From Dactylonectria macrodidyma (lineage: Eukaryota > Ascomycota > Sordariomycetes > Hypocreales > Nectriaceae), in NCBI GenBank assembly GCA_020744425.1, contig JAGMUV010000016.1, positions 62,001-126,000 of the forward strand: 64,000 nucleotides of DNA. Direction: 5' to 3'. Every line of letters starts with the position of its first letter. Position 1 is the first letter of the stretch. The notes below the pieces were generated by a model. It saw only the letters and a program-made list of their open reading frames with translations. It ran no database searches and was not told the DNA's origin. This document shows positions 23,690 through 35,030 of the stretch, one piece after another. A program made the translations under genes and the position numbers.

Positions 23690-23990
23690 TGTGGCATCGC
23701 CGATCTCCATCCAACATTTTCAGCCAAGAGCTACTATCCCTGCCGATGTGGATACTCGCACAATTGAATTGATCAATTGAGATAGATGGTGAACAGATCT
23801 GCTTTTTCCATGAGTACAAAGGATTGGCCAAAACGTCAGCACATGTCGCCGATCGCAGTAAAGCATCTTGAGGTAAGAACCTTGATGCCTGCCAAGTGGA
23901 TACTTGCACAGCGGAATTGATCAATCAACGTAGCTGTTGAACAGAATTGGTTCTTCTATGTAAAGTCCTTATATATAAAATATATAACTG
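23690..23990. repeat. Two diverged direct repeats of about 150 bp
   Basis: GTGGATACTCGCACAATTGA near 23746 and GTGGATACTTGCACAGCGGA near 23897 start matching stretches; both run through TTGATCAAT and GAACAGA to a TTCTATG/TTCCATG segment. Similar CGCCGATC sequences precede each unit. The sequence is noncoding. Confidence 0.6.
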
Positions 23991-24663
23991 ATAAGGAAAT
24001 ATCTTCTTTAGCTCTTATTAGATAAGACTATAAATAACATATTCAAAATCTCCTGATTTTTAGCTTTATAATGGTATATATTATGCCTCAGAAAGCCAAT
24101 CTTCCTTATACTATAACCACAAAAGACATCTATAATAAGAACCTTCAATAAGGTTAGAGTTCAAGCATCAGATATACGTCCAACAGTCCTAAAACTCGGG
24201 ACACGTCTTACCCGGTTTTACTATGACAAATTGTCCAAATCCTCTGTTAGATTGGACATGTGACTGGACAATAATCTCTCTATAAAGCTGGGGCTTTTCT
24301 CTAGCCAGTCCAGAAGGATCATCATCATCAATACATGCATTTCTCAACCAATCACATCAAACTGACTACCTTTCTAATCGTCTTTTCCTGCTCTTTCTGA
24401 ATCTTTAATCCCTTTTCTGATTGGTCAATCCCTTGACCCACAATCGCCGAGTTCCACCAATAACCTTCCACTCCTTCCACTCCTTCCACTGCTATAGCCT
24501 TTACATTCTATGATTACAAAGGATTGACTAAGAAATTAACGCATGAAAAAAAGAAGAAAAAAAGAAAGTATGAGAGCTTAGCAGTATTTGATAGGTAGAT
24601 GAAATAATGTGGTGTGTATTATGTCAATCACATAAGTGCCCATCGATGCTACCATTACAACGA

Positions 24664-24930
24664 AAGAGGGTGAAGGGATATTTTGATCTATTGGTATATC
24701 AATACTGCAGCGACCATATGAATAAGAGGGTGGAGGAGTATGATGCTCTACTGGTATACCGGTGTGATGATGCTCCGACTAGATAATGGGATGAATAATC
24801 AAGCCCGAAGTTAATCATCACGAAAGTAAGAGGGTGGAGGAATATGATGCTCTATTGGTATACCGGCGTGATGATGCTCCGAGTACATGACGGGATGAAT
24901 AACTAAGTCCGATATTGGGATGAAATTGGA
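24664..24930. repeat. Direct repeats with a 104-bp period
   Basis: AAGAGGGTGGAGGA units begin at 24724 and 24828 and continue in near identity through ATGATGCTCT, GGTATACCGG and GATGATGCTCCGA. A more diverged unit starts at 24664. The sequence is noncoding and lies about 300-580 bp upstream of the Rep/Hel 2 start. Confidence 0.7.
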
Positions 24931-25246
24931 AGAGTAAAGAAGACCATGGTGGGATAGACCTATCATTTATTGGTAGGTTGGTCAAGACAATGACGATAGT
25001 CGATATTATCATATAGTTGGATAGGTATAATAGAGATAAACATGACGTGGGAGTATCGGGATAGAATCGGATCAAGAGCAGAGTAGGACAGGTTGGTGTG
25101 GGAGAATCGAACTCTGCCCCAGAATGTACCGATCACAAAACAGCATTGTGAATGGCATCAACCTTTATTGTTCATATTTATAACGCTATTTGGCGTAATA
25201 CACATGATTACGCACCCTAAGAATACACGACATACACTGTCTTGTA

Positions 25247-28200
25247 ATGGATTCGTCATTATCTGCTCTACTTGAAAGGTTGCGTGGTCGAACGCCTGGC
25301 AGCACACTCAGCAGCCTCGGGCTGAAGACGTACAATGATATCTTTAGTGCGGCAAACTCGAATACAAATGCAACACCAAGAGAATCACATTCTACTGTCC
25401 AACCAAGCATATCCGATCGTGTTCCGGATGTCCGTCCTGTGGGCCTGGCATTAAGGAGGTCACACTCTACTGTCCAACCGAGTACACTTGGTTATATTCC
25501 AGAAACCGTACCTATAGATCCGGCACTAGGGGCATCACAATCAACTGGCCAATCAAGCAACCCAGTACCAGCGCAACCGCTCATAGCACCAAACCTCACA
25601 CAAGCTGCAGAGATAACCAACGAGAGCCAATATCACCCGCACAATGCACTGGGCATGCAGCAATGTATGAGCATTCTAAGCTTTTCAGATGTGGATCAAC
25701 ATGGCCAACAAGAACTTGGCGCCAAGCGTAAGGCTGACCAACACGGACAAGAACAGAACAAAAGACAAAATCGAAGACGGGCTGAGAATAGCAACCTTGA
25801 AGAGCAAACCCAGGCATTCAAGAGAGCTATTAAGCATCTGGAAGATGAATTTACAGAGAAGGAGAGAATATCCTACACAAAGGATTGGCGTAAGCCGGTC
25901 CCCCGTGAGAGGAATATATCCACAGTCATGGACTTTTATCAAGCATTTCACAACATGGACACCCTACCCATACACACATGCATGATATGCTATCAGAAGA
26001 TCAGCACCATGGAGATGAAAGAGCTTAGCTGGGAAGAGTGGACAAATAGCGCAGCGATGAATAGCTGCCGCACGTATTCATGTCCAGATTGCTTCCCTGT
26101 TGGCAAGGCTATACGGAGCTGCGACAACTGTGCAATGAAGATCCGCGAATGCAATATGTCGCGGGGCGGGAACTTGCATCAAGCACTTGGTTGCGAGCAC
26201 ATGTACCCGGATGCTCTCAGAGACCTGACATTGGTTGAGGAGAAGCTGATTGCACTCAACACCCATTTCGGCTTCGTTGCAAGAATCAAAGTGACAAAAA
26301 GCACCAAACAGAGTACGGCATATGCACGGCATGTAAAGGGTCACATAACTGTGTTTCCAAACAGTGTTCAAGACTTGGTTACCACAGTACTACCACATCC
26401 GCTTCTACAATCTTTGGAGGACATCCATATATCCTGGCATGGGCCGCAGAGACCAGCCCCCAGCGATCTATCCAAGTTGCTCTCAGTCCGGAGAGGAGCT
26501 GTGGAACGGGCGTTGCTTTGGCTAAAAGAATTTAACCCCCACTATCGGCACATCCAAATCGACAAAGCCGAGTTGGATAGTTGGGGAGAGCCGGCGCATG
26601 GGGTTCCGAGCCAGATCTATGACAGGATAGAGAGAGATGAACCATCGGCATGGGAAGAAACGCGAACAGCGCACATTGTGCCCCCAGCAGAACGTGGAAT
26701 GGATGACGCTGGGCCTCAGTCACTCGAACAGATTGTGGACGGGCTGGGCAGAGCGTATGATGAGAATGATGTAAGTTACGACGAGGATCAGCAGCTCTAT
26801 GACGAGCGCAGTAGGGAGGAGCTCGAGTATGAGGGCATGGGAAGCTTTCTTGATGAGATCCTTGCATCTGGTATGTTTCCACTGGATACAGCACCGCGAG
26901 CAACCGATGCCGATAAACTGCAATTTGCTATTGATACAATCAGAGGTGGACAGACAAATGCGCAAACACAGCCGCCCAACCAGCCGACTGGGAGCGCGCA
27001 GGATTCGCACCTTCAGCCATACATTCACATTTCAAGAGGCAATGAGTTTGCAGATAGCAATGATCTCTGGCATCTTGCAAAAGCATTTCCAACACTATTC
27101 CCGTTCGGTTTCGGTGGGCCACGGTGCAAGGAAGAGATGGAATCGGACCTGTGGAAGAACAGTGTCCAGCTCACAGGGCATGTCCGTGATAGAGACAGTA
27201 TTGGAGAGGGTGGAGAGGGTGGAGAGGATGCGACTTCGCCAACACGTAATCTCGGACTTCACGCATGGATGAAGAAAGTGCTGCAACGACATGGTGGTCA
27301 CTTTGCCAATCATCCGGCGTTTTCATTCCTAGTCTTCAACATAGAGGTTCGGTCTAGGAATAGAGGAGTAAGTATGGTGAGCGTGCGACGGACCGACTTT
27401 CCTGAGGTTGAGAGGATCATTCAGTCGTTAACACTAGACAGACTGGCGGAAGTGCAAAAGGAGTTAGAGGCTGGCGGGAGCACCCGAGATGAAGATATCA
27501 AAAAGCTCCTGCGATACATCTCATACTTTGGCTACAAACAGGCCATGTCGCAGGAGTCGCGGCTAGCCATGCGCAGAAAGATTAAAGCGCTCATCATCAG
27601 ATACGGTATACCGGCGATTTGGTTTACGCTGAACCCTAATGACATTACGAACCCGGTAAAACTACGTCTGGCGGCATACCGAAAGGAGGACAAGGCTGGC
27701 GCGGAAGCAACCCTGCTTCGGGCCCTTCAGGATAGGTATGAGAGAGTGAAGCTGGCGATAACTGACCCCATAAGCTCTGCCATCTTCTTCCACCGCGAAG
27801 TAGAGATGTTCTTTGAGCATTACGTCAAGGTTGGGGAGGAATCTGTGTTTGGTCGGATTGGACAGTATTTCGCCGCTGTCGAGACCAACGAACGCGGTGC
27901 TCTTCATGTCCATGGTTTGCTATGGCTCGAAGGGAACTTGGAGCTCGGGGAGTTCATCGGTGCTCATGGAAACGGGGAGGATGATGAGAGTGCGGCGATG
28001 GAACGGGAAGGAATCCTGAAATATGTCGATTCTGTCTTTACCGAGGTATGTGCATCCATATATCCACGTAACCAAAAGCCAACGCAGGTCGGAAGCTAAA
28101 CTATTATCTAGGATCTGGACGAATCCGCTGCCTTTAATGAGGAGAGCGAGACTAGGGTAGTTTACGACAACATATCCCACTTGATGATCGATACGGGGCG

Positions 28201-31200
28201 CTTCTCTGAACAGTTTGACAATGAAGCCCACTTTTGCGCGGGCAGGGTCCAGATGCATGTCCACACTGCAACTTGTGTCAAATACTCTCACATCAAGGAG
28301 GGAGGGAAGAAGCCCACGTGTCGATTCCATGCGCCTTGGAAGCTCTTTACAAAAAGCAAATTCGGCGCGGATGGTATACTTCGGCTCCAACGCTCACATC
28401 CCATGATCAACCGATGGAACAAGCCAATGGCGGTTGGGCTGCGGCACAATCACGACATCTCCTTCATCGGAACCCAAAGCAAGACAATGGCGCTGATATA
28501 CTACCTGACAAACTACGCCACAAAAATCGAAGATCCGATCTGGAAGAGAGTGGCCATAGCAGCAGAGCTCTTTCCGAGTATCAGCACAACCAGCGCCGTG
28601 GGGCTTGGTGCAACAACTGCAAACTACGAAGCCAAGGCAAATATAAACCGCCAGTATCTGATGAGAATCGCAAACCGAATATTCACCGAGAGGCCATTAT
28701 CGCAGGTGGAGGTAATTGCGCACTTCTTGGATTACCCAAGTGAGTTCTCAAGTACCAAACAATGGTCATATGTGAATATGACAACGATATACTGGGCAAT
28801 ACTCCGACGCTGGCCGCATCTCCAGCAATGCAGTACCGGTAGCACTATAGGCGACGATGATGATGGACCTATCGAGAACATAGGTGGCAATGGCAACGGC
28901 AACGACGCGGAAGCCAGCGCGGAGAGGGTCTTGGTGGGTAGCGATGGCAAGAAGCTACCATACATTGAAGCCTACCACCACCGTGGAGAGGTGCTGCAGA
29001 CATTATGCTTCTATGACTACATGTCGCTTGTTACATTACAAAAGAGGATAGATTCATCTTCCAAGGAGTTGGTGAAGATAGAATTTGAAATGAACTGGAA
29101 GCCGGGAAGGGACTGGGTGCAGGTTCTAAGACCGCTGGGGAAGTATGCAGTGCCATGCATGAACGGGTTTCTCGATATGGACTTTGATATTGACACAAAC
29201 GCAGACAGATACCGCAGGTAAGCACAAGCCATTTAATAGTACAGATAAACAAAGAGCATGTACTGATATTAGTACTAGAGCTGCAGTACAGCACCTTGCA
29301 CTCTTCGTACCATGGGAGAAGTTTATTACAGCAGCGTCTGGTGACATCAATGAAATCTGGGAGCACTGGAGACGGCGACTCCCCAAAAGACTCCAGACTA
29401 TCGCAGGCAACATCCAGTTCTTGAAGCGATCAGCGGAAGATGCGCGGCGAGATGCAAAGCAGTGGGCGGCTGCGGGGGACGACGCCGTTTTGGATGATAT
29501 CGACGCTATGGGGTATGATCTCCAAGATCCTACAGGCCCAGTAAAAGCATATCGCCCAGACCAAGTTGGCCAGCTTGGCCGATTGATTGAGACAGTACGA
29601 GGTGCTACAGCCCCTAGCCAGGTGACCGCTGGTTCGGAGCATCTTTTGCAGATGCTAGATCAGCTCCGCGAAGCCCAAGCAGATATCACCGAGTTTGCGG
29701 ATGACGTCGAGACTGTCGCTTCCGCAGAGAACCCAGAGCAGTACCAGCCAACCATGGTAGCCAGGAGCGAGCTCCCAACGCAACGTCAGCTTAGAGGAAT
29801 TAAGAGCAAGCAGGAGCAAGCTGACAAGGAAATTGTGAAAAGGATCCAAGGCTCTGATGGAGTTCAGATCACGCAGAACACAGCTGCCGGCGCAGAAGCA
29901 TCACTGAACCATACCTTCGCGGGCGCGGGAGAAGATATTATAGAAATGTCAGAAACAGACACCCGGAACACTCAGAGACCCAGTGCCAGGGTCGCCTTTG
30001 GACCGTCGACAACATTCCTCCATGCCGGTCGGGAGATTGCAAGGAGGTTCACCTTGAACGAGCGGCAGGAAATCGCCTTCCTTTTAGTGTGTCGCCATCT
30101 AGATACCATCCCGGATGAAGATAACAGCGATAATTTTGGTAGCAGTAATGTCGAGAACAATGATAACGCACAACTATGCGAGTTCCTGGGTGGGGAGGGC
30201 GGCACCGGGAAGTCCAGGGTCATCGAGGCGTTGGCGGAATTGTTCGCTAGCAAAGACATATCGCACAGGCTGCTTATGACGGCGACATCGGGGGCCGCAG
30301 CAGCGCGGATCAACGGCGTGACTATTCACTCCGCCTGTGGGATGCAACCCAACGTATCCGGCAGCAATGCCGACGATGGCAGCACGGTAACCTACGTGGA
30401 CGGTGATGCTCGAAGAAGATGGAGAGAAAAGTGGCTGCTCATCATTGACGAGGTGAGCATGCTGGGCCTCCAGACGCTCTCCGACATCAACAAGCGACTT
30501 TGCGCCTCCCGGGGATCGAATCAAGATTTTGGCGGCATCCCAGTGGTACTACTATCAGGAGATTTCCACCAATTCCGCCCAGTGCAAAACAAGTCGCTAT
30601 TGACGCCATGGTCCGCCCTCAGGATTGCGGACGAAATGAGGGCGCACGCACTCTGGGCTCGATTTACCACCGTCGTTATGCTCACCGAACAGGTGCGCGC
30701 AGCGGGGGACCCGCAGCTGCAGCGGCTGCTGACTCGGATCCGGCAGGGGCAGCAAGACGAGTCCGACATGGAGCTTCTTAATAGCCGGTGCTTCCAGGAA
30801 GGTCGAGCCATACCATGGAGCAAGGGCATCACAGTAGTTACACCCCTTAACAGCAATAGATGGAGCTTGAACATGGATGCGGTCTTGGCCTTCCAGAGGC
30901 ACCACCAGAAGCCAGTCCGGATATTTCTACCCCAGCACCGTTGGGGTAAACCCAATACATTTCCGGTAACGGAGGAGGAAGCTACGCTCATGGCCAGCGT
31001 TGGAGATGACAGCAAGATCTGTGTGCCGGCCACGTTCATGTTCGTGCCTGGTATGCCGGTTGTGGTGACCATGAATATAAACCCAGGCCTCAAGCTCGTG
31101 AACGGCGCTAAGTACACAGCGCTAGAAGTTATACCAGACAGCAAAAGATTCCCAGGCTATCAACTCGCCCCGAACATCATCCTCCACTTTGGACCACCTG

Positions 31201-31706
31201 CCGGCATCATCCTGTCGTCCGAGTCAACCAAGACGTTCGAATTTGATGAAATGCCGCCAGGCACAATCCTGCTTACTCCAACGAGTGCCCAAATACCAAT
31301 CGAAAAGAACAAGAGGGTCAAGAAGAGGCCTTGGCAGAGGCATAATGTGAGCCGCCGAGGACTTCCCTGCACTGCGGCATTCGCATGCACCGATTACAAA
31401 ATCCAAGGCGAAACCCTCCTCCAGATTGCGCTGGAGCTGCGAGGAACCGGGACAAAGCTGAATACCAAGACTGGACAACTCGAGCCACGAAAGTGCGATC
31501 CATATAGCTTGTATGTGCAGCTATCGCGGTGCAAATCGCTGGATGGTATTATATTGCTGTCAAAGGCGCGTGTGGAGGATATAGTCGGGAATAAAATACC
31601 ACAGGAAATGTTTGATGGCGAGGCTAGGCTAGAGCAATTGTGCGGGGGAACATTAAATGAGGCCCGGTTATCATTATTGCACCCATGCGCACAATACGAG
31701 CAATAA
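25247..31706 (+). CDS. Helitron Rep/Hel protein, family 2 (apparently intact)
   Basis: Three exons, 25247-28045, 28112-29217 and 29273-31706, give about 2,112 residues without stops (acceptor 29272 or 29278 both keep frame). Order: variable N-terminus; cysteine-rich region (CMICYQK...CPDCFP...CDNC, DUF6570-like); Helitron-like Rep domain with HUH motif HVH (H887 and H889, codons from 27905); two-tyrosine motif YYLTNYATK (about Y1063/Y1064/Y1068); PIF1 helicase with Walker A GGEGGTGKS (about 30190-30217), Walker B IIDEVSMLG, GDFHQFRPV and motif VI LYVQLSRCK. This set of domains nicks and strand-transfers by rolling circle and unwinds DNA in Helitron transposition. All catalytic residues I looked for are present. 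Both introns match introns of family 1. It is a distinct family, clearly diverged from the protein at 16715. Confidence 0.9.
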
Positions 31707-32009
31707 TATAGTTTATAATTTAGATAGCGAATCCAAGAAACAGTCAGGTATGTATTGATTGATAGATGGCGGGTGTTTTGTTCCGATTGCATTGCCCCCG
31801 TCGTTCTGGCTCTTTTACGCAGGGGACGATGATGCCCCCCGCCCGGAACGTCCGGTTCGCGTTCTATGACGATGATGACGTCTGAAGCGGGGTTCGCAGC
31901 ACCAAATATCCACCAAAGACCCAAATCTCTGTCAAGTGGCTACCAGGTATTCCAAAAGGGATAAAGGAGATCATAATGAAATGTCGAGAAAAATCAATCC
32001 TGTATTTTC

Positions 32010-32041
<32 letters not shown>

Positions 32042-32384
32042 TATAAATCCGATATAATGTAATAACTTAAGCAGGAGCAGGCATCTCACAAAATGCAAAT
32101 GACAAGAGCGCCAACATTATTATAAATTAAAAGCTCACGTAAAACCCACGTGATTCTTAACAGAAAAAACCCAGCCAATGAAGACTTCTTTACACTTGAT
32201 CTCGGGGGGGAGGGTGAATTCGAAGTTCATCCACATGTGGCAAATGAGAGTGGGAGGATTAGGAGCACATGTGCCAAATGAGAATGGGAGGATTAGGACC
32301 AATTAGGAGGCGCAGTTGCGCATGGCTTAATCGGGTAATTTTCCGGGGGGGGGGCCAAATTTTGGGGGTGAAAATCTCAGAGCT
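31707..32384. other. Noncoding flank with a (TA)n tract
   Basis: It contains a TA dinucleotide tract at about 32008-32046 and a short direct repeat around CACATGTGGCAAATGAGA (about 32232 and 32269). The 3' terminus of Helitron 2 should be here but no convincing CTRR end with hairpin was found. A run of eleven G at about 32345 precedes the dispersed repeat. Confidence 0.45.
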
Positions 32385-32490
32385 TAAGAAGACCTTTCGT
32401 ACCGAAAGGCAAAGACCTTCCTAACGGAAGGCACCCTCATTATTCTGGAAACTTAAAAACTTAAGAACTGATGTAGAGTCAGCCTTCGGC
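32385..32490 (+). repeat. Dispersed repeat upstream of the pogo gene
   Basis: It carries two palindromes, CCTTTCGTACCGAAAGG (32393-32409) and TCAGCCTTCGGCTGA (about 32479-32493). The reverse complement matches 7411-7496, and parts match the array at 8534-8663. It may be the left end of the transposon whose gene starts at 32518. Confidence 0.7.
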
Positions 32491-32517
32491 TGAATAAGTT
32501 CAACCCACCACAACATT

Positions 32518-34770
32518 ATGAGTTCTTCGCCAATTCGTGATCAGGATGTATCATCTTGTAGCCCAGAACCTCAACTATCTGCAGTGCAAAAATGGATCAA
32601 TCCCAGCACCGGGAAGCCCAATTTCTCGCGGCATAATGACGGCAACCTCGAGCAGCGCACTGTTGCCGCAGCAGAGCTCTTCCACGAGGGTTATTATCGC
32701 TCTGTTGCCGCGGCATCGCGAGACTTGAGGGTCCCATATGATAGACTCCTGAGCCGTACTAAAGGAGCGAAGCCTACCACCCAAAATGGCGGTAACAACA
32801 CTCTCTTGACCGACACGCAGGAGCAGGCAGTACTGTGTTGGGCACATCGCCGGGTCACACAGGGCCACCACATTCAACTTCGGTCTCTTCAACACAACGC
32901 AAATGCTATACTGAGAGCTTCCGGCCACTCACGAAAATCTTCACATAGCTGGGCTAAGCGCTTCATGAAGCGCTGGAAAAGCACCTTTTACGTGAAGCAG
33001 TCTATGACCCGTGATGTGAAGCGGAAGGCGATGCAAGACCGCGCCCACATCGAGGCTTTCTTCTGCGCCTTTGAAGACTTTGTGCGTGAAAATGGCATCA
33101 AAGTTGAGAATATCTGGAACTTCGATGAGACGGGCTTCATGATCGGATATCTCCAGAAAGGCACCTTCGTATGGACTTTTCGAGAGGTTGAACAGCCTAT
33201 TCTAACTGATGCACACATCACTATCTCTGTGACCGCGGTTGAGTCGATTTCGGCTGCTGGTGCTTCTATTCCCCCCTTTATCATCATGCCCGGTATCAAC
33301 ATTCCCGTCAAATGGGTCCAAAATCGCCTCAGTGACGATACTACGATTACAACTAGCAGTAAGGGGTATATCAATGACGTCCTAGCTCTCGAGTGGGCTA
33401 AGCACTTTGAGCGACTTACACGGCCTTCTAACCCGGAAGAGAAGCGGCTGCTTCTTATGGATGGGTGCGAGAGCCACTTTACGCATGAAATCTTCTATTT
33501 TTGCAGTCAGCATAACATCGAGCTGTTTCCTATGCCTCCGCATCTTACACATCATCTTCAGCCTCTCGATGTTGGTGTTTTCAATGCATATAAGAAGTGG
33601 CATCAGCATATCCTATATAGGGAAATCGCTGACGGTGCTAATGACTTCAATAAGACCGACTTCCTATACCACCTCCAAGAGATACGAGAACGGACCTTCC
33701 GGAAGAGCACAATTCTCTCTGCTTGGGAGAAATGCGGCCTGTTTCCTCATAACCCAGCTAAGGTCCTAGATAACCTCAAGGATCCGCTGTCATCACTAAC
33801 CGCAGATATCTCTGTTGAGAGTCTCCCAGGTCACGTCGAAGTTGGCTCTTCCTCAGTAATCACAACACCACAACAACAGAGCTATGATAGCTTCATAACC
33901 CCTGTGACTCCTCAGAGGGTGCCGTTAGAAGCGTATGACTGGAGAAGGGCAGCTACACCACCGCTACGAATGAAGGCTATTGAGAAATATCAGGACTACG
34001 TGATGCTTCGTATACACACATCAATTACATCAGGGGTGCCGTTAACCCCGTCAGTCATGCGTGTATTTGAACATGCAGTCACTGCTAGCAACACACTGGC
34101 CCTGAATGGTATTACCGCAACTCAGGAGCTACACCGTCTCAAAGAGAAGGCTACGAGACGGTCAGCCCTCCAAACACAGACGTCAGTCATAGCAAAATAC
34201 GGCCCAATTAGCGTCGGTGATGCGAGGCTTCGAGTCTTAAATGATGAACACAATCGACAAGCTGCACAGGCTGATGAGAAGAAGCGAATTTTACGAAGAG
34301 ACAGTCAAGATGAAGGTCTCTTTTTACGCCGTTGGATACGTGATGTCAGGTCACATGTGAGGCCTAGTATCACAGCTGTGAGGGTCGAAGTCATATATAG
34401 TAACCCTAGAAGAGCCTGGAAGCCGCTGTATCAGCTACGGCTAAAACGCAGCAACTGGTGGTCCAAAACTGACCGGCGTTCTCACCTTGCTTCGAGTGAG
34501 TGGCTTGCTCAGAAATATGCTCTTCATCGCCAACTTCAGCAGCTAGGAATAGGTGACGATAGATGGCAAGGAACAGGATCTTGGCCGAGAGACTACGAAC
34601 CCGAAGTGGTCCAAGAAGCAGTCAACTTTGCTATTCTCAACGCACAGGAACGGGCTCTTGGAAGGAAACAGTTGACTTTAGAAGCTGATGGAATTGAGGT
34701 TATCACGGAAGAGGTAATTGAGAATAGTCAGGGCGAGTTCCTGATCCTAAAAGACGAAGAAGATGACTAG
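32518..34770 (+). CDS. pogo/Fot1-family DDE transposase (750 aa)
   Basis: A single intact exon starts at ATG 32518. An N-terminal psq-type helix-turn-helix (SVAAASRDLRVPYDRL) is followed by a CENP-B-type HTH ending SWAKRFMKRWKS. The DDE_1 catalytic core has aspartates in NFDETGF, LLMDGCESH and LQPLDVGVFNAYK. The C-terminal 240 residues are a basic, less recognisable extension, making the protein longer than typical 500-600 residue Fot1 proteins. It should cut and paste an element with TA target duplications, but I could not find terminal inverted repeats; candidate ends are the repeats at 32385 and 34934. Confidence 0.87.
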   Translation: MSSSPIRDQDVSSCSPEPQLSAVQKWINPSTGKPNFSRHNDGNLEQRTVAAAELFHEGYYRSVAAASRDLRVPYDRLLSRTKGAKPTTQNGGNNTLLTDTQEQAVLCWAHRRVTQGHHIQLRSLQHNANAILRASGHSRKSSHSWAKRFMKRWKSTFYVKQSMTRDVKRKAMQDRAHIEAFFCAFEDFVRENGIKVENIWNFDETGFMIGYLQKGTFVWTFREVEQPILTDAHITISVTAVESISAAGASIPPFIIMPGINIPVKWVQNRLSDDTTITTSSKGYINDVLALEWAKHFERLTRPSNPEEKRLLLMDGCESHFTHEIFYFCSQHNIELFPMPPHLTHHLQPLDVGVFNAYKKWHQHILYREIADGANDFNKTDFLYHLQEIRERTFRKSTILSAWEKCGLFPHNPAKVLDNLKDPLSSLTADISVESLPGHVEVGSSSVITTPQQQSYDSFITPVTPQRVPLEAYDWRRAATPPLRMKAIEKYQDYVMLRIHTSITSGVPLTPSVMRVFEHAVTASNTLALNGITATQELHRLKEKATRRSALQTQTSVIAKYGPISVGDARLRVLNDEHNRQAAQADEKKRILRRDSQDEGLFLRRWIRDVRSHVRPSITAVRVEVIYSNPRRAWKPLYQLRLKRSNWWSKTDRRSHLASSEWLAQKYALHRQLQQLGIGDDRWQGTGSWPRDYEPEVVQEAVNFAILNAQERALGRKQLTLEADGIEVITEEVIENSQGEFLILKDEEDD

Positions 34771-34881
34771 AAATGATGCTAGAAATGAAGAAAATGGCAC
34801 TTTGGTCAGTCACTTACACCAGCCCGACTTTTCGTTTAGAACATACTGATGCAACTGACCCCATGTAATCGCTATAATGAA

Positions 34882-34924
34882 GGTACCTCGTCTACACCAA
34901 GATTTTGGTGTGTATTGAGGTACC
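34882..34924. repeat. 43-bp imperfect palindrome
   Basis: GGTACCTC and ACACCAA on the left mirror TTGGTGT and GAGGTACC on the right, separated by short unpaired bulges and a small central loop. It lies about 110 bp after the pogo stop codon and could be a subterminal structure or transcript terminator hairpin; the role is not known. Confidence 0.7.
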
Positions 34925-34933
34925 TAAATTTGG

Positions 34934-35030
34934 CTAGTCGCCGAACTTTTGGCTAGTCAACGTACCCCCCGTGAGGGACGAACGGTGGGTTGAGCTGAAA
35001 AGAAATGACGAGACCCCCCTAGTAGTCTTA
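34934..35030 (+). repeat. Dispersed repeat, inverted partner at 10998-11096
   Basis: It matches the reverse complement of 10998-11096, with one 13-nt block (34981-34993) in the opposite orientation between C6 and G-rich arms. Its position after the pogo gene suggests an element terminus. Confidence 0.75.

Larger units (their letters stand above)
22857..25246. other. AT-rich region between the two Helitron genes
   Basis: No gene was found. It includes a 9-bp hairpin (TCTCCGTTT/AAACGGAGA) just after the Helitron 1 stop at about 22865-22895, and six CCAAT motifs between 22898 and 23335 in related contexts (GCCAATCAGA, GCCAATAGGG). A pyrimidine run CTTCCACT lies near 24470, and there are the tandem repeats listed separately. 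The 3' end of Helitron 1 and the 5' end of Helitron 2 must lie here, but I could not fix either. Confidence 0.5.

Noticed and set aside
24232..24258. Near-palindrome GTCCAAATC...GATTGGAC as a Helitron end
   Set aside because: No copy shares it and no boundary of similarity falls there.
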